The notes beneath the pieces are model-generated. The model made no database searches. It had not been told where the DNA came from and was given only the letters and a program-made list of their open reading frames with translations. 38,770 bases of DNA from Lachnospiraceae bacterium. GTDB lineage: Bacteria; Bacillota; Clostridia; Lachnospirales; Lachnospiraceae. Within the stretch, counting starts at the first letter, position 1, and the number at the start of each line of letters is the position of its first letter. The position numbers and the translations under genes were made by a program. The stretch covers positions 1 to 38,770 of the forward strand of contig CAADTT010000065.1 in assembly GCA_900752065.1 (NCBI GenBank), in the 5' to 3' direction. Shown piece after piece: positions 7,634 to 16,092 of this stretch.

Positions 7634-8014
7634 TTACATCGTATACTGACTGATCATCCTTGCGATCTCCAGAATATTACAGTTATCCTTGAACTCGAAC
7701 GCCATCTTATTTCCATCCATGAAATACAAAGTCAGCTTCCCGTCCGGGATCATCTCTCCGAATCCGGCTGTCTGCACGGAAAAATACTGAATCTTTGCAT
7801 ACGGGATACAGAAAATATCCTGCTTTTTTCCCGTAACCCCCTGTACATCAAGGGTAATGATCCGCTTCGTGGTAAACACCACCTGGTCACGGACGATCCG
7901 GTATCCCCCCAGAATCTCCTCTCCTGTGATCAGGAGCGCATAAACGCTTTTATGAATATCCTTCTCATCGATTTTTTTCAGATTAAATACGGAATCCCCT
8001 GTAAAATCAACCAT
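7634..8014 (-). CDS. Bacterial PH-domain protein
   Basis: This 126-residue protein consists of almost nothing but a bacterial pleckstrin-homology-like fold (bPH_1-type). The alternating strand pattern VYALLITGEEILGGY, VVFTTKRIITLDVQGVTGKK and the basic/aromatic IPYAKIQYFSV segment are characteristic, ending in a helix (CNILEIARMISQYTM). There is no signal peptide or membrane helix, so it is probably cytosolic. The function of this family is not established. The start at 8014 is chosen for the AGGAGAAAGGATGG region upstream; the open frame extends 29 codons further without any homology. It has its own hairpin downstream. Confidence 0.8.
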   Translation of the reverse strand: MVDFTGDSVFNLKKIDEKDIHKSVYALLITGEEILGGYRIVRDQVVFTTKRIITLDVQGVTGKKQDIFCIPYAKIQYFSVQTAGFGEMIPDGKLTLYFMDGNKMAFEFKDNCNILEIARMISQYTM

Positions 8015-8317
8015 ATGCCGACCATCCTTTCTCCTTTTTAAACTGTCTGGCTGATTGCCCGCAGGCCGCTCTCTGTCAGCCCGATCGTCACAATGCTGCA
8101 AATTTCATTTGTCCTTTGTCTCATTCTATCAAAAACCGCGATTACTTTCCACACATTTAAAAAATTTTGCTGCACTATATTTTTTATCCTCCACAGGTTA
8201 TAATATAGGACAGGCAGCTATTTACATAGGTGCTTTCCTTGTGCCTCAGGCAAATGTAAAATAGTTACCGTTTATCTAAGAAATGAACGATAATGGAATA
8301 AGAAAGGACTTTATAAC
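8015..8317. other. Intergenic region between the PH-domain gene and pepT
   Basis: This 303-bp gap separates two divergent genes. A perfect -10-like TATAAT on the + strand (8199-8204) could serve pepT, but no good -35 lies 16-18 bp upstream. No gene or repeat was recognised. Confidence 0.4.
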
Positions 8318-9544
8318 ATGAAAGCATATGAAAGACTTTTAAAATACGCCGTCGTCATGACGCCCAGCAACGAAGAAAGCGACGCCACGCCCAGCAGCGG
8401 CTGCAAGTTTGCCCTCGCAGAGCTTCTGGCGGATGAGATGAAGGAGCTTGGTCTCTCCGATGTAAAAGTGGATGAGACCTGCTATGTCTACGGATATCTC
8501 CCCGCCACACCGGGATATGAGGACAGAACACGCCTTGGCTTTATCGCTCACATGGATACCGTATCCGACTTTACGGAGCATCCGATTCATCCTCTCATCC
8601 ATGCACACTATAACGGCGCAGAGCTTTCCCTTGGGGACAGTGGAAGAAGCCTTGATCCCGCCGTATTCACCCATCTTTCGTCACTAAAAGGGAGAACCCT
8701 GATCACCAGCGACGGAACCACCATTCTCGGCGCCGATGACAAGGCAGGAATTGCGGAGATCCTGACCATGATCGAGGAGCTGGAGAAGAAAAAGCTCCCT
8801 CATGGAAAGATCTGCATCGCCTTCACCCCTGACGAAGAGACGGGACGAGGCGCCGATCACTTTGACGTAAAAAATTTTGGTGCGGACTTTGCCTACACGG
8901 TGGACGGCGGCGCCGAAGGCGAGATCGAATATGAAAACTTTAACGCCTGCAGCGCTGTATTTACGATAACAGGCGTCAACGTCCATCCGGGAAGTGCAAA
9001 GGATATCATGGTCAACGCCGGAGCTGTGGCGTGTGAGATTCAGTCCCGTCTCCCGGAGCAGGAAACTCCGGCGCACACGGAGGGCTATGAGGGCTTTTAT
9101 CATCTGACAAAGATGGAGGGAACCTGTGAAAAAGCGTCTCTGTCCTATATCGTCCGCGACCACGACGCAGAACGCTTTGAAAAGAGAAAGCAGACCCTTC
9201 AGGAGATCACCACTGCGGTCAATGAAAAATACGGAAAAGATACGGTTGCCCTTCGCATCAAAGACCAGTACCGCAACATGGCAGAAAAGATCAGACCCTG
9301 CTTCCACTTGATTGAAAACGCACAGAAAGCCTGCAAAGACTCCGGCACAACCCCGGTAGTTTTACCGATACGCGGCGGCACGGACGGCGCCAGGTTAAGC
9401 TTTATGGGCCTTCCCTGTCCCAATCTGGGCACGGGCGGATATGCCTTCCACGGACCTTATGAACATATCACCGCAGAAGGCATGGACAAAGTGGTAGAGA
9501 TCCTGATACAGCTTGCCAGAATCTACGGACAGAGAAAACGATAG
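8318..9544 (+). CDS. pepT: Peptidase T (tripeptidase)
   Basis: This 408-residue M20B zinc aminotripeptidase removes the N-terminal residue from tripeptides in the cytoplasm and is the usual length for PepT. Metal-site motifs are in order: AHMDTVSD (first His/Asp), ILGADDKAGIAEI (bridging Asp), FTPDEETGRGADHF (catalytic Glu pair), YTVDGG (Asp), and the C-terminal GYAFHGPYEHI (last His). The dimerisation-domain landmark GVNVHPGSAKDIMVNA and the substrate-binding PIRGGTDGARLSFMGLPCPNLGTGG are also present, though the latter reads in pieces across 350-375. AGAAAGGA precedes the ATG. It appears monocistronic, with the MATE gene about 75 bp downstream behind its own likely promoter. Confidence 0.97.
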   Translation: MKAYERLLKYAVVMTPSNEESDATPSSGCKFALAELLADEMKELGLSDVKVDETCYVYGYLPATPGYEDRTRLGFIAHMDTVSDFTEHPIHPLIHAHYNGAELSLGDSGRSLDPAVFTHLSSLKGRTLITSDGTTILGADDKAGIAEILTMIEELEKKKLPHGKICIAFTPDEETGRGADHFDVKNFGADFAYTVDGGAEGEIEYENFNACSAVFTITGVNVHPGSAKDIMVNAGAVACEIQSRLPEQETPAHTEGYEGFYHLTKMEGTCEKASLSYIVRDHDAERFEKRKQTLQEITTAVNEKYGKDTVALRIKDQYRNMAEKIRPCFHLIENAQKACKDSGTTPVVLPIRGGTDGARLSFMGLPCPNLGTGGYAFHGPYEHITAEGMDKVVEILIQLARIYGQRKR

Positions 9545-9565
9545 ACCATTTCTCCATGAACGGTA

Positions 9566-9593
9566 TAGACATTATACTGATTTCTGATAAAAT
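9566..9593 (+). promoter_or_regulatory. Possible promoter of the MATE gene
   Basis: TAGACA (9566-9571), 16-bp spacer and TAAAAT (9588-9593), 25 bp upstream of the MATE start codon. Confidence 0.45.
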
Positions 9594-9618
9594 AGTGTGG
9601 AGAAAAGGAGTGACGATT

Positions 9619-10965
9619 ATGGAACGAAATCTTACATCTGGCAGTGTCTGGAAAACGATCCTGTATTTTTCACTGCCCTATTTACTTTCTTATTTTCTGC
9701 AAACGCTGTACGGCATGGCTGACCTGTTCATTATCGGACAGTTTAACGGAGTGGACAGCACCACCGCCGTATCCATCGGCAGCCAGGTTATGCATATGCT
9801 GACCGTTATGATCGTGGGGCTGGCTATGGGCTCCACAGTCATGATCGGGCGTGCCGTCGGCGGAAAGAAAAGCAGACAGGCAGACGAGGCGATCGGGAAT
9901 ACGGTAACTCTATTTATGTCCCTTTCCGTCCTCGCTACCATTCTGCTTCTCCTTGCCGTAAAACCGATCGTAGCAGTCATGTCTACACCCGGCGAGGCTG
10001 TTTCCGGCACCGTCCAGTATCTGACCATCTGCTTTATCGGCATCCCGTTTATCACGGCCTACAATATTATCAGCTCCATTTTCCGGGGCATGGGCGACTC
10101 CAAAAGTCCTATGTATTTCATTGCAGTAGCCTGCTGCTTTAATATTGCACTGGACTACCTGTTTATCGGCGTCCTGCATCTGGGCGCCGCCGGAGCCGCC
10201 CTGGGAACGACGCTGTCCCAGACAGCCAGCGTCATCATTTCTTTTGCTGTGATCCGGAATCGCCGCATGATCCCCGGAATTTGCAGAAATGATTTTAAGC
10301 CTCGTAAAAATGTGCTTCATGCCATTTTAAAGGTAGGAATCCCCGTTGCCGTGCAGGACGGCTTTATCCAGATTTCTTTTATCATTATTACCATTTTTGC
10401 GAACCGCCGCGGATTAAGCGATGCAGCAGCCGTAGGAATCGTGGAGAAGATCATCGGCATTCTTTTCCTCGTCCCTTCCTCCATGCTGTCCACAGTATCC
10501 GCCCTTTCCGCCCAGAATATCGGCGCCGGCAAGCATGAGCGGGCGCGCCAGACGCTCAAATACGCCGTGATGATCACCGTGGGATTCGGAACATTTGCCG
10601 CCCTTTTGATGCAGTTTGCAGCCGGAGCTGCCGTGGGAATGTTCTCGGATGACGCAGAGGTGATCGCATTTGGCACCCAGTATATGAAAGGTTATGTATG
10701 GGACTGCATTTTTGCAGGGATCCATTTCTGTTTCAGCGGATATTTCTGTGCATACGGGCTGTCGAATATCTCATTTTTACATAACTTTCTTTCGATCGTC
10801 TGCGCCCGTATTCCGCTGGCGTGGCTGGCCTCGAAATATTTTCCGGAAACTCTGTTTCCCATGGGATGTGCCGCGCCCATCGGTTCACTGCTGTCCGTTG
10901 TGATCTGCATTGCCGCTTACCTCTGGATGAACCGTCACCCGGAGAAGGTGAAGCTGGCGGCATGA
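9619..10965 (+). CDS. MATE-family efflux transporter
   Basis: This 448-residue integral membrane protein has about twelve helices arranged as two pseudo-repeats, as in NorM/DinF-type MATE exporters that expel cationic compounds using Na+ or H+. The characteristic N-terminal block is FSLPYLLSYFLQTLYGMADL, followed by GQFNG and SIGSQV. The second half repeats the pattern with LKVGIPVAVQDGFIQISF and ALSAQNIGAGKHERAR. The start is the ATG at 9619, preceded by AAAGGAG; the longer frame from 9556 lacks a ribosome site. Substrate cannot be predicted. It ends at a strong hairpin shared with the convergent hydratase gene. Confidence 0.93.
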   Translation: MERNLTSGSVWKTILYFSLPYLLSYFLQTLYGMADLFIIGQFNGVDSTTAVSIGSQVMHMLTVMIVGLAMGSTVMIGRAVGGKKSRQADEAIGNTVTLFMSLSVLATILLLLAVKPIVAVMSTPGEAVSGTVQYLTICFIGIPFITAYNIISSIFRGMGDSKSPMYFIAVACCFNIALDYLFIGVLHLGAAGAALGTTLSQTASVIISFAVIRNRRMIPGICRNDFKPRKNVLHAILKVGIPVAVQDGFIQISFIIITIFANRRGLSDAAAVGIVEKIIGILFLVPSSMLSTVSALSAQNIGAGKHERARQTLKYAVMITVGFGTFAALLMQFAAGAAVGMFSDDAEVIAFGTQYMKGYVWDCIFAGIHFCFSGYFCAYGLSNISFLHNFLSIVCARIPLAWLASKYFPETLFPMGCAAPIGSLLSVVICIAAYLWMNRHPEKVKLAA

Positions 10966-11010
10966 GCAGAGAAGCCCGCCTCGACTTTCCTGCATACTAA
11001 GGTATACAAA

Positions 11011-11054
11011 AACGGGACTTCCGCATTCATTCTGTTTCATGCGGAAGTCCCGTT
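11011..11054. terminator. Bidirectional terminator between the MATE and hydratase genes
   Basis: A 16-bp perfect stem (AACGGGACTTCCGCAT, 11011-11026, with 11039-11054), with A-rich sequence before and T-rich sequence after, located between two convergent genes. Confidence 0.9.
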
Positions 11055-11070
11055 TGTTTCTCTGCTAAAA

Positions 11071-13365
11071 CTATGAAATCCTGTTATAATTGATCAGACA
11101 TCCCTTCAGGATGATCTGTCTCTCATCGTCTGTCAGTTCGCCCATCTTCAGGGTAAACTCCTTCAGTTCCTCCCCTACGACATAGGCTTTGATCTCTGAC
11201 TGTTTCTCTTCCACCGCCTTACGGATATCCGGCACGAAGAGATAATCACCGTTTGCAAACGGCAGGTCACCCTTCTCGATCAGAAATGGAAGCATCCCCC
11301 AGTTGATCAGGTTCGAACGGTAACGCTTGGTCGCATACTCGTTGGCAATATTTGCCCAGCCGCCAAGAACCTTCTGGCAGGAAGCCGCCTGCTCACGGGC
11401 AGAGCCGTCGCCCGGCTTCACAGCAAAGATCGTGCTGCCCACGCCAGTGTTTTCCCCGTTCATCTCCGGGAAGCTTTCTTTTATCTTAGCCCATACCGGC
11501 TTCAGCTCCGGAAGCGCTTCACACGGGCAGTTTCCGTCTTCTCTTGCCTTCTCCGCCTTCTGCACCTCTTTAGCCCTTCCCACATAAGCAGGGTCTTTTC
11601 TGGACAGTGCGAACTCCGCCAGTCCCAGAGGATTCGAACGGTAGGAAGATGTCTCACCGGAAGGAATCAACTCATCCGTGGTCGTTACCGGATCATGGAT
11701 CTCAGATACGACCTTCAGCACCAGATTGTCTGTCAGGGCGCACATTGCCGGCCAGTCCTTGATATTCGGGCCGAACTTGATCTCCACGGACGGATCTGCT
11801 ACGCCGTGACTGTCAAAGACACGGTTCTCGTAAATCGTCTTATCAAAGAAATATTTCGGATTACTGAAATGTGCGTCAATCTCTGTCGCAGAGGTCAGAT
11901 ATCCCCTGTTTGCCGCTGTCGCTGCGATGGAGCGCGCATCCATCAGGGCTACGGAAGAGATCTGGCCGCTCTGAAGCTTGCTTCCCTCGCGGTTCGGGAA
12001 GTTTCTGGTGGAGTGACGGATACTGAATGCATTATTTGCAGGCGTATCTCCCGCTCCAAAGCACGGTCCGCAGAATGCCGTCTTTACGATGGCTCCCGTC
12101 TGCATCAGGTCTGCCAGCCTTCCATTCTTTGCCAGCTCTACATAGATCGGCGTACTTGCCGGATAAACACTTAACGTAAACTCATCAGCTCCAATGCTGC
12201 ATCCCTTCAGGATGTCTGCCGCCGCACAGATATTTTCAAATCCGCCGCCCGCACATCCTGCAATGATTCCCTGATCCACATAGAGCTTTCCATCTCTCAC
12301 CTTATCCTTCAGCGTGAAATCTACCGCACCGTCAAGGCTTACCAGAACCTTCTTCTCTACGTCATCCAGAATATCCATCAGGTTTGCTTTCAGTTCCTCG
12401 ATGGTGTACGTATTGCTCGGATGGAACGGCATAGCGATCATCGGACGAACCTGGGAGAGATCTACATAGATCATACCGTCATAGTAGGTAACTGCACCCG
12501 GCTCCAGTGCCGCATAGTCTTCCGATCTTCCATGAATCTCATAGAATTCCTGAATCTTCTCATCATTCGTTTTCCAGATAGAGGACAGACAGGTAGTCTC
12601 TGTCGTCATAACATCGATGCCGATACGGAAATCAGCACTCAGCTTCTCCACGCCCGGACCTACGAACTCCATCACCTTATTATTTACATATCCGTTTGCA
12701 AAGACAGCGCCGATGATTGCCAGCGCCACGTCCTGCGGACCTACGCCCGGAACCGGCTCGCCGTCCAGATAAACGCCTACCACGCCCGGCATATTGATGT
12801 CATAGGTCTGGCACAGAAGCTGTTTTACCAGCTCCGGACCGCCCTCGCCCATAGCCATCGTTCCCAATGCGCCGTAGCGGGTATGAGAGTCAGAGCCGAG
12901 GATCATTCTTCCGCCGCCTGCCAGCATTTCTCTCGCAAACTGGTGAATAACTGCCTGATGAGGCGGTACATAAACGCCGCCGTACTTCTTCGCACAGGTC
13001 AGTCCAAACATGTGGTCATCTTCATTGATCGTTCCGCCTACGGCACAAAGGCTGTTATGGCAGTTCGTCAGTACGTAAGGCACCGGAAACTTCTCCAGAC
13101 CTGACGCACGGGCCGTCTGAATGATTCCCACAAATGTAATATCATGGGAAGTCAGCTTATCGAATTTGATCTTCAGCTTCTCCATATTTCCGGATGTATT
13201 ATGTGCCTTTAAAATACCATAAGCGATCGTGTTCCTGGCAGCCTCCGACTTTGAAGGAACACAATCGCCTAATTTACTTTTCAATATAGCTGCCGCATCC
13301 TGTCCATCCGCCACAATTTCTGTGCCGTTTACCAGATATGCTCCGCCATTGTATAATTTTACCAT
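11071..13365 (-). CDS. Aconitase-superfamily hydratase
   Basis: This 764-residue [4Fe-4S] hydratase of the aconitase superfamily catalyses reversible dehydration/rehydration of a hydroxy-acid, most likely citrate/isocitrate or a close analogue. Seen motifs: the aconitase signature region LGSDSHTRYGALGTMAMGEGG split around 155-175, GIIAGCAGGGFENI (first cluster Cys region), CGPCFGAGDTP (the paired cluster cysteines), the substrate-arginine stretch RNFPNREGS, and a C-terminal swivel domain with YRSNLINWGMLPF. It belongs to a clostridial branch distinct from AcnA and AcnB, so the exact substrate is uncertain. GGAGGAG precedes the ATG, and a good promoter lies at 13397-13425. No citrate synthase or isocitrate dehydrogenase gene is adjacent. 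Confidence 0.88.
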   Translation of the reverse strand: MVKLYNGGAYLVNGTEIVADGQDAAAILKSKLGDCVPSKSEAARNTIAYGILKAHNTSGNMEKLKIKFDKLTSHDITFVGIIQTARASGLEKFPVPYVLTNCHNSLCAVGGTINEDDHMFGLTCAKKYGGVYVPPHQAVIHQFAREMLAGGGRMILGSDSHTRYGALGTMAMGEGGPELVKQLLCQTYDINMPGVVGVYLDGEPVPGVGPQDVALAIIGAVFANGYVNNKVMEFVGPGVEKLSADFRIGIDVMTTETTCLSSIWKTNDEKIQEFYEIHGRSEDYAALEPGAVTYYDGMIYVDLSQVRPMIAMPFHPSNTYTIEELKANLMDILDDVEKKVLVSLDGAVDFTLKDKVRDGKLYVDQGIIAGCAGGGFENICAAADILKGCSIGADEFTLSVYPASTPIYVELAKNGRLADLMQTGAIVKTAFCGPCFGAGDTPANNAFSIRHSTRNFPNREGSKLQSGQISSVALMDARSIAATAANRGYLTSATEIDAHFSNPKYFFDKTIYENRVFDSHGVADPSVEIKFGPNIKDWPAMCALTDNLVLKVVSEIHDPVTTTDELIPSGETSSYRSNPLGLAEFALSRKDPAYVGRAKEVQKAEKAREDGNCPCEALPELKPVWAKIKESFPEMNGENTGVGSTIFAVKPGDGSAREQAASCQKVLGGWANIANEYATKRYRSNLINWGMLPFLIEKGDLPFANGDYLFVPDIRKAVEEKQSEIKAYVVGEELKEFTLKMGELTDDERQIILKGCLINYNRIS

Positions 13366-13396
13366 GGGTATCTCCTCCTGTTCTTACTTTTCCTAA

Positions 13397-13425
13397 AGTA
13401 TAAAGGTACAGCGGAGAAAATGCAA
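13397..13425 (-). promoter_or_regulatory. Promoter of the hydratase gene
   Basis: Minus-strand TTGCAT (13420-13425), 17-bp spacer and TATACT (13397-13402), about 32 bp upstream of the ATG. Confidence 0.65.
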
Positions 13426-13502
13426 GTAGATTTTCCTTTGTATCATGCGGATGACTTTTAAGCGGCATTCCTTTTATATCTCAACTAAAACATATCTGAC
13501 AA

Positions 13503-14429
13503 CTATCTCCCCAGCGACTGTGCCATTCTATGATACTGATGCCGGATTCCCCGGATCGTCACGCCGTATGCCATGATATTTTCCGGCAGCGCCATGCCCA
13601 CATATCCGGAATCTCCGATATGATGGATGTCCGTTCCCGTCATCTTACACTCCAGCGCGATCCTTTTGATCGTCTCTGTGTCCGCACCCTCCTGGGATGT
13701 CCCGATGGAAGTGATGGTAAGCTTCCCCAGACTGTGCGCATAGCTCACCAGACTGCGGATATACTCTGTCGTAATCCCCGGTACGGTTCCCGGCGCAGGC
13801 ATCAGTATAATATCCGCTCCCGCCTCAGAAAACTGCCTGATATCCTCTTTCGTAATGATGTTTTCGCCGCCTTCACCGATCACGCCCGATGCGTGCATTT
13901 TCCCGGCCGCCAGCACGATCTTATCTCCGATCTCCTCCGATATCGCCTGCAGGGATGATGTGATTGCCTCGTTGCTCACGCCATTTCCCGGATTTCCCGT
14001 CAGTACGATCATGTCCACACCCATCTTCTGCGCCAGCATGGCGTTTTCCACCGTCGCATAGCGTCCGGCGCTCATCGCCCACAAAGTTTCCGCATTTTCC
14101 GATGCCGCCGCATCATCCACAGGCTCCAGATTGATTCCTACCATCCGTCCGGTCAGACGCTTCACTTCCCGCACGGTATCTTCCTTTGCCACTTCCGGCA
14201 GGGCCATGATCTTCGGGTCCTGCACATCAAACATGTTCAGCAGGATCATATCTGCCCCCATCGATGCCGCAAACTCAGCATTTGTCACATCTGTAAGCAG
14301 AGGGATCGTCACCCCGATCGTCTCACTGGCCAGTACCCTGCCCTCACTTCCTGCGATCGCAGTGATCAGCTCCTCCTTCGTCAGATCTGTAAGCTCTCCC
14401 GGTGTCATATTTAAAATACGTTTCGCCAT
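13503..14429 (-). CDS. TIM-barrel protein, DUF7916/PEP-mutase-like
   Basis: This 308-residue cytosolic protein shows repeating beta/alpha units: EFAASMGADMILLN, QKMGVDMIVLTGNPG, IVLAAGKMHASGV and FSEAGADIILMPAPG. The pattern fits a TIM barrel with phosphate-gripping glycine turns. I relate it to the family that databases have called PEP-phosphonomutase-like or haloacid-dehalogenase-like and now DUF7916; this recognition is from memory. No reaction has been established for it. The start at 14429 is chosen because AAAGGAC lies nine bases upstream; the open frame has nine further codons 5'. A weak promoter (TTAAAC, 18 bp, TATAAA) may lie at 14525-14554. It is transcribed in the same direction as the hydratase but separated from it by a promoter. 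Confidence 0.75.
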   Translation of the reverse strand: MAKRILNMTPGELTDLTKEELITAIAGSEGRVLASETIGVTIPLLTDVTNAEFAASMGADMILLNMFDVQDPKIMALPEVAKEDTVREVKRLTGRMVGINLEPVDDAAASENAETLWAMSAGRYATVENAMLAQKMGVDMIVLTGNPGNGVSNEAITSSLQAISEEIGDKIVLAAGKMHASGVIGEGGENIITKEDIRQFSEAGADIILMPAPGTVPGITTEYIRSLVSYAHSLGKLTITSIGTSQEGADTETIKRIALECKMTGTDIHHIGDSGYVGMALPENIMAYGVTIRGIRHQYHRMAQSLGR

Positions 14430-14589
14430 CTGTTTTCTGTCCTTTCTCATTTTCATTAGTTTTCCCCTGTTTTTAAACTATAAAACATTTAAAAAAAAAT
14501 ATCTATCCTTTCACCAAAAAAACATTTATACTATAAGCAAGCTTTGCAGTTTAACTGAAATATTACCGTTAAGCGTATATCCGTTACTC

Positions 14590-14703
14590 TGCTATATCCA
14601 AAAAACGATTCCTGCTGCACAGTCCGTTACCCGGAGCACCGGCAGTCCGGAGATTGTTTCCGTCTCAGCAGACGGTCTGGTTTCTGCAAAAAAAGCCGGA
14701 TGA
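14590..14703 (+). pseudogene. Remnant of a Big2 (bacterial Ig-like) domain
   Basis: On the + strand, opposite the neighbouring genes, a short frame ends in EIVSVSADGLVSAKKAG followed by a stop. This matches the conserved end of Big2 Ig-like repeats (typically vasVs.sGlVtAkkaG.a.It). Upstream residues (KTIPAAQSVTRSTGSP) are a degraded version of the earlier strands. There is no start codon with a ribosome site, no signal peptide and no following domain, so this is most likely debris of a lost surface protein. The rest of the 14430-14761 gap holds only the CdaR terminator and a weak promoter. Confidence 0.5.
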
Positions 14704-14734
14704 ACCATTCCCATACAGGCACGTTCATCCGGCT
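14694..14734 (-). terminator. Terminator of the cdaR-type gene
   Basis: A 12-bp stem AGCCGGATGAAC / GTTCATCCGGCT followed on the minus strand by seven T residues, about 30 bp past the stop of the regulator. Its left arm overlaps the end of the Big2 remnant. Confidence 0.85.
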
Positions 14735-14761
14735 CATTTTCTACACAGGCAGCCGCCTGTT

Positions 14762-15850
14762 TTAATAATCCTGGCTCTCCATATATTTCATATAGCTTAC
14801 CACCATAAGGGCGATCTTAAAGGTAAGCGCATCGTCAAACACACGGATATCCAGCCCCGTGGTTTTCTGAAGCTTTTCCAGCCGGTATACCAGCGTGTTT
14901 CTGTGGACATAGAGCTGTCTTGCCGTCTCTGACACATTCAGGTTATTCTCGAAGAATTTATTGATTGTCACCAACGTCTCATCATCAAAAGTATCCGGCA
15001 GATTTTCTCCGAAAATTTCCCTCATAAACATCTCGCAGAGCTGAACAGGAAGCTGATAAATCAGGCGGCCGATCCCCAGAGTATTGTATGCGATCACATC
15101 CTTCTCCGAATAGAAAATCTTTCCTACATCAAGAGCCATCTTCGCTTCCTTATAGGATCTTGATACCTGGTTAATCTCATTAACGATCGTTCCATATGCG
15201 ATCCGGACAGCCGACATCGCTTCAGAATTCAGCATATCCCGCACAACGTTTGCGATCTCCTCCAGTTCCTCATAGGATTCCTCTTCTTTCATCTCCCTTA
15301 CCATAATAATGTTCTTTTCATCCACGGCAGTAATGAAATCTTTCGTTCTGGATGCAAACAAAGTTTTCATAGTCTCCAGCGCAATGCTGTCTTTTTCCTG
15401 TTTTGTCTCAATCAGAAATACGACTCTGCGTGCTTCTACCTCGATATGGAGCTTTTTTGCGCGATTGTAAATATCCACCAAAAGCATATTGTCCAGAAGA
15501 AGATTCTGTATAAAATTATTTTTGTCAAAACGCTCCTTATATGCCACCAAAAGATTCTGGATCTCGCTGACTGCCACTTTTCCGATCATATAGGCATCTT
15601 CATTAGCGCCTTTTGAAACAAGCACATACTCCAGAATGCCATCGTTCATTATTCTAAAAAAATGATATCCCTGTATCACCTGACTGTCCGCTGCCGATTC
15701 TGCAAATAATTTACCAGCTTCTGTCGGGATGACTCCATCTGCAAATGTAGATACAATAATATGGCCTTCCAAATCCAGAATACACAAGTCGATTCTGGTG
15801 ATTGCTCTTAATTCATCAATTACTGTCTGTAAAACCTGGCTTGATATCAT
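14762..15850 (-). CDS. CdaR/PucR-type transcriptional regulator
   Basis: This 362-residue regulator has an N-terminal sugar-diacid-recognition-like region (about 1-130), a central GGDEF-like non-catalytic domain (about 140-270), and a C-terminal PucR helix-turn-helix (about 300-355). The helix-turn-helix shows the hallmark NVSETARQLYVHRNTLVYRL and KLQKTTGLDIR. Members activate carbohydrate or diacid uptake genes in response to a ligand bound by the N-terminal domain. The next gene upstream on the same strand is the UgpC/MsmK ATPase, and a functional link to sugar uptake is plausible but inferred. The two genes are separated by a terminator and a mobile element. GGAGTG precedes the ATG, and a promoter lies at 15887-15915. 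Confidence 0.9.
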   Translation of the reverse strand: MISSQVLQTVIDELRAITRIDLCILDLEGHIIVSTFADGVIPTEAGKLFAESAADSQVIQGYHFFRIMNDGILEYVLVSKGANEDAYMIGKVAVSEIQNLLVAYKERFDKNNFIQNLLLDNMLLVDIYNRAKKLHIEVEARRVVFLIETKQEKDSIALETMKTLFASRTKDFITAVDEKNIIMVREMKEEESYEELEEIANVVRDMLNSEAMSAVRIAYGTIVNEINQVSRSYKEAKMALDVGKIFYSEKDVIAYNTLGIGRLIYQLPVQLCEMFMREIFGENLPDTFDDETLVTINKFFENNLNVSETARQLYVHRNTLVYRLEKLQKTTGLDIRVFDDALTFKIALMVVSYMKYMESQDY

Positions 15851-15886
15851 TTTTCCACTCCTTTTCCTGTTTTGAACTTTTTCTTT

Positions 15887-15915
15887 ATCTTAAAGCATTT
15901 CCCGTCATTTTTCAA
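15887..15915 (-). promoter_or_regulatory. Promoter of the cdaR-type gene
   Basis: Minus-strand TTGAAA (15910-15915), 17-bp spacer and TAAGAT (15887-15892). A GTCAAATACCC half-copy of the palindromic repeat seen at 37878-37945 lies just upstream (about 15915-15925). Confidence 0.55.
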
Positions 15916-15945
15916 GTCAAATACCCGCTGCAGCCTTCCTTGCAT

Positions 15946-16030
15946 GTAACAGTTCAGCCATGTCTGACACTATGTGCTCACTCATGCAAGCATGATTCGC
16001 CCATAATATCAGACATGGCTGAACTGTTAC
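15946..16030. mobile_element. MITE-like element, 85 bp, with 8-bp target duplication
   Basis: Perfect 22-bp terminal inverted repeats (15946-15967 and 16009-16030, starting GTAACAGTTCAGCC) enclose a 41-bp core. The direct repeat CCTTGCAT occurs immediately outside both ends (15938-15945 and 16031-16038), as expected for an 8-bp target-site duplication. There is no coding capacity. A related copy with an inverted core begins at 38660. GTAA ends with 8-bp duplications recall IS66-type transposition, but no transposase is present to confirm this. Confidence 0.85.
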
Positions 16031-16050
16031 CCTTGCATACTAAGACAAAA

Positions 16051-16078
16051 ACCCCTCCCAACTTTCATTGGGAGGGGT
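16051..16078 (-). terminator. Terminator of ugpC/msmK
   Basis: An 11-bp perfect stem ACCCCTCCCAA / TTGGGAGGGGT, followed by five T residues on the minus strand, 15 bp after the stop. Confidence 0.92.
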
Positions 16079-16092
16079 AAATCTTTATAAAA

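Noticed and set aside
8684..9307. Long minus-strand open frame opposite pepT
   Set aside because: It is antisense to a clear peptidase T gene, has no ribosome site or recognisable domain, and reflects the codon bias of the real gene.
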